This document shows, one piece after another, positions 1 through 5,478 of a stretch of 8,935 nt of DNA (positions are counted from its first letter, which is position 1; each line of letters opens with the position of its first letter). Source of the DNA: Deltaproteobacteria bacterium. GTDB lineage: Bacteria > Desulfobacterota > DSM-4660 > Desulfatiglandales > B25-G16. The stretch covers positions 1 through 8,935 of the forward strand of contig QMLT01000051.1 of assembly GCA_003646875.1 (NCBI GenBank), written 5' to 3'. Both the position numbers and the translations under genes were made by a program. Below the pieces are notes generated by a model, which saw only the letters and a list, made by a program, of their open reading frames with translations, did no database searches and was not told the origin of the DNA.

Positions 1-109
1 ATATTATCTCAAAAATAAAAAAGATTAAGGAGATCCTAAAAGTAGAGCGAATTTGAAAAATAGTAGAAAGTATGGAGGAAAAAAATGTTTGATAAAAATT
101 ACTTACTGC

Positions 110-295
110 TTACTTATATGCCAGTCCGGACCTTAAGCAGCGCGTGCATACTGTGATTTTTTTGGTCTGTCCTTTTACTTTAACCCTCAATGTTTGGAGA
201 TTTGGGTGCCAGCGCCGTTTTGTTTTATTGTGGGCATGGCTTACATTATTGCCTACAATCGGTCTTTTGCCGCATATTTCACACACTTTGGACAT
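110..295 (-). CDS. rpmB: 50S ribosomal protein L28 (bL28), zinc-binding form
   Basis: Structural protein of the large ribosomal subunit, 61 residues, which is normal for the short bL28 form. The N-terminus MSKVCEICGK and the C-terminal CTRCLRSG place cysteine pairs at C5/C8 and C50/C53, the four-cysteine zinc ribbon of the C+ paralogue type. Between them lies the basic, conserved segment with SHAHNKTKRRWHPNLQ, typical of L28. The start ATG is supported by an AAGGA motif 9 nt upstream that lies inside the end of the preceding oxidoreductase gene. The 4-nt gap to that gene suggests co-transcription and translational coupling. I see no clear hairpin-plus-T terminator between its stop and the window edge. 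Identification is very secure. Confidence 0.97.
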   Translation of the reverse strand: MSKVCEICGKRPIVGNNVSHAHNKTKRRWHPNLQTLRVKVKGQTKKITVCTRCLRSGLAYK

Positions 296-299
296 TTTA

Positions 300-1661
300 T
301 TATTTCCTTAACCATTTAACAGATTTCCCCATTTTTAGCAACTCACCAATGAGAATATCCACCTCGTTTGTTATTAGATCATATGCATTGCTTAAAGGGG
401 GACTAAAGATAGTTTCATATTGAGAGATTCTTGCTAAAGGAATCTCTTCACCTATCATCAGAAGAACTCTCTCACCTATCCTGCTGACCTCCCGCGGACC
501 CAACATTTGGACGCCAAGCAAGGTCTGTTTATTTGAATCAGCAAGCAACTTAGCCCAGAAATCCTTCCCATTAAACATCTTCTTTCGTGTTGTCGCCTTT
601 CTAACTATAGATAAAACCTCCAAGCCCTCTTTCTTTGCCGCAGTTTCTTTTATCCCCGCAGACACAACCGTAGTTCCAAAAATTTCCGCCCCGAATATAT
701 TTAATGATCCCAAGAAAGGCACGGTATTACCGAAGTGAATATTTCTCCCAATAACCCTTCCATTCCTGTTGGAGTGTGTTGCCAGGGCGGTGATTGTTTT
801 TTCTCCATTTAACATATTCCATGCTTCAATGCAATCTCCACCTGCATAGATACAAGGATCACTTGTTTGAAGGTACTGATTTACCTCAATCCCTCCGGTT
901 TTACCAATTTTTAATCCAGCATCTCGTGCCAGTTCTACATCTGGAATAATCCCTTTGGCTACAAGAACCCAATCTGCCTCAACTGTTTCACCATTTGAGA
1001 GAAAGAGTTTGATCTCATCTTTCCCAGACTCTGCTCTAACAACAGATGTAGAAAAGCGCAATGATACCCCTTTATCTTTTAAAACATGATAGAATTTTTC
1101 ACCCATATCAGGATCAAGTTGCTGGGAAAGGAGGCTGGCAGAGGATACTATCATGGAAACAGACGAATAAGCTTTTTTTATCAGTGTTTCAGCCATCTCT
1201 AACCCTATTATACCTCCACCAAGGATAACAGCTCTTTTTCCTTTGGGCATGATCGACTCTATCTTTTTAGCGCTGTTTAATTCTGTGGTAAGATATTGAA
1301 CCCTATCTCCAGTTAAACCTGGAATATCCGGCATTTTATTCCTGGCCCCAGTATTAATTACCAATATGTCATAGGGTATGTCCTTTCCATCAACTTTAAT
1401 AGTCTTCTTTTCTCTATCAATGGAATCAACATTCTTTTCTGTATGCAAGCCTATCCTTTTTCTCTCAAACCATGAAGGTGTCGCATAAAACATATCATTA
1501 TAGGACAATATATCCCTGAGCACAAAAGGTTGTTCACATGGGGTATAAGCGGTTCTATCCCTTCTTGTATAAATATCGATCTGCGCAGGATTGCCCAGAA
1601 CCCTTAAGGTATTTGCACCGACAATACATGCGCCACCGCCGCCAACCATAACAATCTTCAC
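300..1661 (-). CDS. FAD/NAD(P)-dependent oxidoreductase, CoA-disulfide reductase / NADH oxidase-like
   Basis: A 453-residue cytoplasmic flavoprotein of the pyridine nucleotide-disulfide oxidoreductase class. An N-terminal Rossmann FAD motif runs over residues 4-20 (glycine-rich VGGGGACIVG). A single conserved-position cysteine, C42 in YTPCEQPF, matches the redox cysteine near position 42-43 of NADH oxidases and CoA-disulfide reductases. The NAD(P) Rossmann motif AVILGGGIIGLEMAE is at about 144-158, and the second FAD-binding motif IYAGGDC is at 271-277. The C-terminal third (about 320-453) is the dimerisation domain and ends with the SPPLSNAYDLITN stretch, comparable to the YAPPFSSAKDP region of relatives. 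The length is normal for the family. The substrate (CoA disulfide, oxygen, polysulfide or other) cannot be read from sequence. The start ATG opens directly into the FAD motif and has only a weak ribosome binding site. It leads a two-gene unit with rpmB. Confidence 0.92.
   Translation of the reverse strand: MKIVMVGGGGACIVGANTLRVLGNPAQIDIYTRRDRTAYTPCEQPFVLRDILSYNDMFYATPSWFERKRIGLHTEKNVDSIDREKKTIKVDGKDIPYDILVINTGARNKMPDIPGLTGDRVQYLTTELNSAKKIESIMPKGKRAVILGGGIIGLEMAETLIKKAYSSVSMIVSSASLLSQQLDPDMGEKFYHVLKDKGVSLRFSTSVVRAESGKDEIKLFLSNGETVEADWVLVAKGIIPDVELARDAGLKIGKTGGIEVNQYLQTSDPCIYAGGDCIEAWNMLNGEKTITALATHSNRNGRVIGRNIHFGNTVPFLGSLNIFGAEIFGTTVVSAGIKETAAKKEGLEVLSIVRKATTRKKMFNGKDFWAKLLADSNKQTLLGVQMLGPREVSRIGERVLLMIGEEIPLARISQYETIFSPPLSNAYDLITNEVDILIGELLKMGKSVKWLRK
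305..309 (-). promoter_or_regulatory. Shine-Dalgarno of rpmB inside the upstream gene
   Basis: On the minus strand AAGGA stands 9 nt before the rpmB ATG and overlaps the last codons of the oxidoreductase gene, whose stop codon lies at 300-302. Ribosomes finishing the upstream gene would end beside this site, so the two genes are probably translationally coupled. Confidence 0.6.
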
Positions 1662-1708
1662 TTTGGACCCTTTGTTTACAATTGAATTTGTTTTTATTTA
1701 GAAGGTAA

Positions 1709-1736
1709 AATATACTCCATAAATTCTTAGATGCAA
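1709..1736 (-). promoter_or_regulatory. candidate sigma70 promoter for the oxidoreductase-rpmB unit
   Basis: On the minus strand TTGCAT (1736-1731) and TATATT (1714-1709) are separated by 16 nt. The -10 matches consensus at five of six positions, the -35 at three. Transcription would start near 1702 and leave a leader of about 40 nt before the ATG. It is a pattern match only; the AT-rich context makes chance matches possible. Confidence 0.45.
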
Positions 1737-1791
1737 GAAAAAAATAAGCGGAGGCACCTTTCCATCTCGGATTTTGGGATTTTCTTATCGC

Positions 1792-1819
1792 TTGACTTTT
1801 TTTAAAAACAAGATATACT
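1792..1819 (+). promoter_or_regulatory. candidate sigma70 promoter for zapB-zapA-6S RNA
   Basis: TTGACT (1792-1797), a 16-nt spacer and TATACT (1814-1819) each match five of six consensus positions. A start near 1826 gives a short leader of about 20 nt before the zapB ATG. This is the best promoter match I found in the window. It lies about 55 nt from the divergent candidate, so both could share a regulator. Confidence 0.68.
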
Positions 1820-1847
1820 GAAAATGCGAAAGAAATTATGAGTCTCT

Positions 1848-2081
1848 ATGGGATTAGACGAATTAAATCAATTTGGCCTATTGGAAGAGAAGATTGAATC
1901 GCTCATTTCACTGGTGGCCTCTCTTAATAAGGAAAAGCATAACTTGGAAACGAAGATACAAGGGCAGGAGAAGAAGATTGACTCGCTTACTAATGAGATA
2001 GAAACTGTAGAGTTTGATAGAGGCGTAATACGAAAAAGAATAGCAACTCTTTTAGAAAAGATAAACAAGTTTACTGTATAG
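1848..2081 (+). CDS. zapB: ZapB-like coiled-coil cell division protein
   Basis: A 77-residue cytoplasmic protein that is almost entirely predicted coiled coil, with heptad-spaced Leu/Ile and many Lys/Glu over about residues 10-72 (LLEEKIESLISLVASLNKEK and onward). It has no cysteine, membrane segment or enzymatic motif. In E. coli, ZapB binds ZapA and helps organise the Z ring; proteins of this size and composition directly before zapA are usually annotated as ZapB or DUF904. The call rests on coiled-coil character, size and the adjacent zapA, since ZapB sequences diverge widely. An earlier ATG at 1838 is in another frame and soon meets a stop, so 1848 is the start, although no Shine-Dalgarno precedes it. 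It is first in the unit, about 30 nt after a good promoter candidate. Confidence 0.76.
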   Translation: MGLDELNQFGLLEEKIESLISLVASLNKEKHNLETKIQGQEKKIDSLTNEIETVEFDRGVIRKRIATLLEKINKFTV

Positions 2082-2099
2082 ACTTAATATATATGCACT

Positions 2100-2381
2100 A
2101 TGGACGATAAGGTTACAATTAGAATAAAGGATACAGAGTATGCTATAAGAGGTTCTGATGATAGGGAACAGATATTAAAGGCGGCAGAGTACGTGGATAA
2201 AAAGCTGAGAGAGATAGATAAGTTTAAAAAGGAACTTTCTGTAGACAAGAAGGCTATTTTAACTGCTCTTGATATAGCAGGAGATTATTTTCAGCTTATA
2301 AAAGAAAAGGAGGTTCTATTAGCCGAAATTAATAGCAGATCCAAAAGATTACTAAAACGTTTGGATTTAGCATTAAATTGA
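2100..2381 (+). CDS. zapA: cell division protein ZapA
   Basis: A 93-residue cytoplasmic protein that cross-links FtsZ filaments and stabilises the Z ring. The N-terminal head (about 1-45) carries the family pattern VTIRIKDTEYAIRGSDDREQ followed by the ILKAAEYVDKKLREI helix. The second half (about 48-90) is the dimerisation and tetramerisation coiled coil, with AILTALDIAGDYFQL typical of ZapA. Length is standard. It starts 18 nt after the zapB stop. No Shine-Dalgarno is visible in the AT-rich spacer, and the nearby ATG at 2093 gives only a six-codon frame. The 6S RNA gene begins about 3 nt after its stop codon, a neighbour pair also known from many proteobacteria (zapA-ssrS). Confidence 0.93.
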   Translation: MDDKVTIRIKDTEYAIRGSDDREQILKAAEYVDKKLREIDKFKKELSVDKKAILTALDIAGDYFQLIKEKEVLLAEINSRSKRLLKRLDLALN

Positions 2382-2383
2382 AT

Positions 2384-2567
2384 TATTCCCCTGCTATGTT
2401 CGTGATTGGCGGAAAATTTTTGAGCTAACACTAATGTAAAAGGGAATTCCCGCTTGCCCTTGTGTGTTTTTTTGATGGTAAAAAAGACCTAACGGGGTAA
2501 CGGAATGCCCATCTTCGTGAGCTTAGGTTCAAAAAGAACTGCCGACACGGCATTGCAGCGGGGGAAA
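2384..2567 (+). ncRNA. ssrS: 6S RNA (SsrS), regulator of RNA polymerase
   Basis: About 184 nt that fold into the 6S architecture. The closing stem joins TTCCCC and CTATGTTCG near 2385-2405 to GCCGACACGGCAT and GGGGGAA near 2541-2566. The ATGTTCG...GGC / GCC...CGGCAT pairing resembles the closing stem of E. coli 6S RNA. A large internal bubble (about 2406-2440 and 2511-2540) would mimic an open promoter. The terminal stem pairs GGGAATTCCCG (2442-2452) with CGGAATGCCC (2501-2510), then TTGCCC with GGGTAA. It is capped by a T-run/A-run hairpin around 2467-2486. 6S RNA binds sigma70 holoenzyme and represses transcription in stationary phase. Position directly after zapA agrees with the usual locus. 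Ends are estimated from pairing. No own terminator with a T-run is visible. The promoter or processing site would have to lie within zapA. Confidence 0.88.
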
Positions 2568-2886
2568 ATAAAAAGAGTGGATTGATAGATTTAGGGCTGA
2601 GGAATGAATTGTTGCTTAAATTTACAATAGAATAGATAAATATATTATAACCGTTGGGAAAAATTGAGTGAAAATAAATTTGGATATACGAGAAATAAAC
2701 CTCATATAGGATACTTGATTCGCAAATTTCTCTATTTTTAAGAATATCATTTAGCGCTTTGTGTTAGTAAGTTTTGTCTAGCATCCATTACCTATCATTT
2801 GATTAAACCTCTATCAACCCCCTCTTTTTGCCTAAAGAAAAAATCGTAACCACACAGGCTCAGCGTTTCCTGAGAAAATCGGGATT

Positions 2887-2906
2887 GAACCTCTGAACGG
2901 TGAACC
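2887..2906 (-). repeat. GAAC/GTTC module cluster, copy 1 of a dispersed repeat
   Basis: GAAC occurs at 2887, 2895 and 2902, that is at spacings of 8 and 7 nt. The 14-nt segment 2893-2906, read on the minus strand as GGTTCACCGTTCAG, occurs again exactly at 7544-7557 on the plus strand. Two exact 14-mers with the same periodic substructure, both in spacers between genes, suggest a dispersed intergenic repeat family rather than chance. Confidence 0.6.
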
Positions 2907-2919
2907 ATGCCTATTGTCC

Positions 2920-2949
2920 GTCGGGCAGGCTGGAACTTGCCCGCCTGAC
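2920..2949. repeat. GC-rich inverted repeat (REP-like) upstream of rny
   Basis: The arms 2920-2930 (GTCGGGCAGGC) and 2939-2949 (GCCCGCCTGAC) can form an 11-bp stem with one G-U pair and one A-C mismatch around an 8-nt loop. It stands out as a GC-rich block in AT-rich surroundings. No T-run follows, so it is not a normal intrinsic terminator. It ends 27 nt before the rny Shine-Dalgarno and could be a dispersed REP-like element or a leader hairpin. Confidence 0.6.
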
Positions 2950-2976
2950 CAGTTACGAAAAATCCTAATAAATAAA

Positions 2977-2986
2977 AGGCGGTGAT
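2977..2986 (+). promoter_or_regulatory. ribosome binding site of rny
   Basis: AGGCGGTGAT matches the ideal AGGAGGTGAT at nine of ten positions and stands 6 nt before the ATG at 2993. It fixes the rny start and is the strongest such site before any gene here. Confidence 0.8.
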
Positions 2987-2992
2987 GAAGAT

Positions 2993-4555
2993 ATGTTAGT
3001 TATTCCGTTAGTTATTGTTGCATTAATATCAATTATAGCCGGCGCCGTTATAGGCATCGTTGTTCGTAAAAAGATGTTAGAGAATAAGCTTGATTCCGCA
3101 GAAGAGTATTCGAGAAAGCTTATCCTTGACGCCAGCAAACAAGCAGAAACAATTAGAAAAGAGGCTCAGCTACAGGCAAAAGACAGGCTTTATCAGATGA
3201 AGCTTGACTTTGAGAATGAAACAAAGTCAAGAACAAAGGAGCTACAGATCCAGGAAAGAAGATTGTTCCAAAAAGAGGAAACCTTAGACAAGAGGATAGA
3301 ACAGCTCGAGCAAAAAGAGGGACTAATTGCGAAACAAGAAGCAGCCTTAGCTAATAGGGACAATGCTTTGAAAAAGAATGAAGAAGAATTCAACAAGTTG
3401 ATCGAAAAAGAGAGGCAGAAATTAGAGAGGATTGCCGGTATTTCAGTAACCGAGGCAAAAGAGATGCTCGTTTCTTCTATGGAATCAGAGGCGCGCTATG
3501 AGGCTTCCAAACTCATAAAGAAAATAGAGGCTGAGACAAGAGAAATCTCCAATAGAAAGGCACAGGAGATTTTGGCTTTGGCCATTAAAAGATATGCTGG
3601 TGATTATGTGGCTGAGAAGACTGTCTCTGTGGTTAATTTACCAAATGATGAGATGAAAGGAAGGATTATCGGGAGAGAAGGAAGGAACATTAGGGCTTTA
3701 GAGGCTGCTACTGGAATAGATCTTATAATTGATGATACACCTGAAGCCGTAGTCTTGTCAGGGTTTAATCCGATCAGGAGAGAGGTTGCTAAGGTGGCCC
3801 TGGAGAGGCTCATTGAAGATGGCAGAATTCACCCGGCAAGGATTGAGGAGATCGTAGAAAGAGTGAGTGGAGAAATTGAGGCACACATTAAAGAGGCCGG
3901 AGAGCAAGCTACATTTGATATAGGACTTCATGATATCCATCCAGAATTGATTAAATTAATCGGGCGCCTAAAATATAGATCAAGCTATGCTCAGAATGTG
4001 TTAGAGCATTCTATGGAGGTTGCCTTCCTGTGTGGTATAATGGCATCGGAGTTAAAGCTGGATGAGAAACAGGCCAGAAGAATCGGGCTTCTCCATGATA
4101 TCGGAAAGGCAGTAGACCATGAGGTAGAAGGGGCCCACGCACGCATAGGGGCAGATTTGGCCAAGAAATACGGTGAATCTGAGCAGGTAGTTCATGCTAT
4201 AGCTGCCCACCATGAGGATATTCAGGCCACATCTGTCATGGATGTCCTCCTTCAAGCAGCCGACACCTTATCTGGCGCTAGACCTGGCGCTCGAAGAGAG
4301 ATGTACGAGACGTATGTGAAGAGATTGGAGGATATGGAAGAGATAGCCATGTCTTTTAAAGGTGTTAGCAAGTCGTATGCAATTCAAGCAGGCAGAGAGA
4401 TTAGGATAATAGTAGAGAGCGATAAGGTAGATGATTTTGAATCAACAATGATATGCAGTGAGGTAGCAAAAAAAATAGAAAAAGACCTTACCTACCCAGG
4501 ACAGGTTAAGGTGACAGTCATAAGAGAAACCAGGGCTGTTGAATATGCCAAATAA
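2993..4555 (+). CDS. rny: ribonuclease Y
   Basis: Membrane-anchored endoribonuclease that starts decay and processing of mRNA. Its 520 residues equal the usual family length. A single N-terminal membrane helix spans about residues 3-24, followed by a long charged coiled coil (about 30-200). The KH RNA-binding domain (about 211-280) has the GXXG loop as GREG in MKGRIIGREGRNIRALEA. The metal-dependent HD phosphohydrolase domain (about 335-430) carries the catalytic H368-D369 pair in LLHDIGKAVDHE, plus HH at 406-407. A conserved C-terminal domain ends at EYAK. All key residues are present, so it should be active. The strong ribosome binding site supports the start. In many bacteria rny is followed by a YmdB-type phosphoesterase gene; here it is not, and a 272-nt gap precedes ftsE. 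No clear terminator hairpin with a T-run follows the stop. Confidence 0.98.
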   Translation: MLVIPLVIVALISIIAGAVIGIVVRKKMLENKLDSAEEYSRKLILDASKQAETIRKEAQLQAKDRLYQMKLDFENETKSRTKELQIQERRLFQKEETLDKRIEQLEQKEGLIAKQEAALANRDNALKKNEEEFNKLIEKERQKLERIAGISVTEAKEMLVSSMESEARYEASKLIKKIEAETREISNRKAQEILALAIKRYAGDYVAEKTVSVVNLPNDEMKGRIIGREGRNIRALEAATGIDLIIDDTPEAVVLSGFNPIRREVAKVALERLIEDGRIHPARIEEIVERVSGEIEAHIKEAGEQATFDIGLHDIHPELIKLIGRLKYRSSYAQNVLEHSMEVAFLCGIMASELKLDEKQARRIGLLHDIGKAVDHEVEGAHARIGADLAKKYGESEQVVHAIAAHHEDIQATSVMDVLLQAADTLSGARPGARREMYETYVKRLEDMEEIAMSFKGVSKSYAIQAGREIRIIVESDKVDDFESTMICSEVAKKIEKDLTYPGQVKVTVIRETRAVEYAK

Positions 4556-4827
4556 AAATTTAAAATGTTTAGCTCGCGTGTTGTTAACGCTGGACAAGCA
4601 AGGTTGATGTATTCTTAATATCTTTTTTACTTAAACTGAATGATACATTACTACCCTCGTAATATCCTACCAGTTTTTATAGGTTCGAAGTGATTGACCA
4701 GCCTAATTTAATATATCTGAATTTGTATAGCTTATTGATATTAAAGAGTTTATTAGCCTATTGAAACATTCTTCCCGCTGTTTCAGCAGGGATGAGAAAA
4801 GTGCGTTAATCTTCATTTTCTTTTAAA
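4556..4827 (+). other. gene-free spacer between rny and ftsE
   Basis: A 272-nt AT-rich spacer with no supportable reading frame. A T-run at about 4621-4627 is not preceded by a stable hairpin, so an rny terminator is not evident. TTGATA at 4737 followed after 18 nt by TATTGA is a poor promoter candidate. Near the end are the alternative hairpins at 4761-4792, followed by a pyrimidine-rich tract (4811-4824) just before the ftsE ATG. A GGTTCGAA motif at about 4681 resembles a tRNA T-loop but has no flanking stem. Confidence 0.5.
4761..4792 (+). promoter_or_regulatory. overlapping, mutually exclusive hairpins in the ftsE leader
   Basis: Two stems compete for the same bases. One pairs TTGAAACA (4761-4768) with TGTTTCAG (4779-4786) around a 10-nt loop, with one G-U pair. 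The other pairs TCCCGCTG (4773-4780) with CAGC-A-GGGA (4784-4792), with one bulged A and a 3-nt loop. Both cannot form at once. The block lies 35 nt before ftsE. Whether it is transcribed and regulatory is not known. Confidence 0.35.
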
Positions 4828-5478
4828 ATGATTCAACTATTTCAGGTGTATAAAAATTTTGGCTCAAAAAACCCAGCGCTGTTGGATATAAACCTGACAG
4901 TAAAAAAAGGGGAGTTCGTTTTCATTACCGGGCCTAGTGGCGCAGGAAAGACTACATTGTTAAAAATAATTTTCTGTGCAGAGAGGCCAACAAGCGGGAA
5001 TGTACTGGTCCATGGAAGAAACCTTAATAGGATCAAGGAGCGGGACCTTTCATTATTACGCCGAAGAATAGGTGTGGTCTTTCAGGATTTCAAGTTACTT
5101 CCAAGGCGTAATGTATTTGAAAATGTCGCCTTAGCTCTAGAAATAATAGGGTTTCCTTTACCTATGATACGTAAAAAGGTTCATCAGACACTCAGGTATT
5201 TAAGCCTGACAAACAAAGAGGGTTACTACCCTCCTCAGCTTTCAGGCGGGGAACAGCAGAGAGTTGCTATAGCGAGGGCAATAGTCAATAATCCTTTGAT
5301 TCTCCTGGCTGATGAACCAACCGGGAACCTTGACCCTGATTTAACAATGGAGATAATGGCTCTGTTAAAAGAGATACATATTAGGGGCACAACAGTGCTT
5401 GTGGCAACACATAGCAAGGAGTTGTTAAAGGGCACGACCAGAAGAATAGTTACTCTCAACAAGGGCAGAATAGTATAA
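4828..5478 (+). CDS. ftsE: cell division ATP-binding protein FtsE
   Basis: ABC-type ATPase of the FtsEX complex, 216 residues, close to the family length of about 220. It works at the cytoplasmic face of the division septum, where ATP hydrolysis drives shape changes in FtsX that switch periplasmic wall hydrolysis on and off. Motifs seen: Walker A GPSGAGKTT (35-43), Q-loop Q86 in VVFQDFKLLP (a typical FtsE stretch), signature LSGGEQQR (138-145), Walker B LILLADEP with catalytic E163, D-loop GNLDP (166-170) and switch H195. The N-terminus MIQLFQVYKNF fits FtsE. No other in-frame start lies between the upstream stop at 4807 and this ATG, yet no Shine-Dalgarno is present; the leader is pyrimidine-rich. 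Its TAA stop abuts the ftsX ATG. Confidence 0.97.
   Translation: MIQLFQVYKNFGSKNPALLDINLTVKKGEFVFITGPSGAGKTTLLKIIFCAERPTSGNVLVHGRNLNRIKERDLSLLRRRIGVVFQDFKLLPRRNVFENVALALEIIGFPLPMIRKKVHQTLRYLSLTNKEGYYPPQLSGGEQQRVAIARAIVNNPLILLADEPTGNLDPDLTMEIMALLKEIHIRGTTVLVATHSKELLKGTTRRIVTLNKGRIV

Larger units (their letters stand above)
2568..2976 (+). other. gene-free region between 6S RNA and rny
   Basis: About 410 nt without a credible reading frame on either strand. The first two thirds are AT-rich with only weak promoter-like matches, for example TTGAGT (2664-2669) and TATACG (2685-2690) with a 15-nt spacer. A small hairpin CTCAG/CTGAG lies at 2859-2874. The last part holds the GAAC-module cluster (2887-2906) and a GC-rich inverted repeat (2920-2949), described separately. 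An rny promoter is expected here but I cannot place it with confidence. No tRNA or second RNA gene was recognised. Confidence 0.6.

Noticed and set aside
190..423. 77-codon open frame on the plus strand across the rpmB/oxidoreductase junction
   Set aside because: It is antisense to two well-identified genes and has no ribosome binding site or recognisable motif.
2859..2874. CTCAG/CTGAG hairpin upstream of rny
   Set aside because: Only five base pairs with a 6-nt loop and no T-run; such short stems arise often by chance.
4615..4650. T-run after rny as a possible intrinsic terminator
   Set aside because: No stable GC-containing hairpin stands directly before the T-run.
4679..4700. GGTTCGAA motif resembling the T-loop of a tRNA
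   Set aside because: The five bases before and after the would-be loop do not pair, and no acceptor or anticodon stem is found around it.
4793..4810. Five-codon frame beginning with ATG inside the ftsE leader hairpin region
   Set aside because: It has no properly spaced ribosome binding site, is too short to judge, and shows no run of regulatory codons that would suggest an attenuation peptide.
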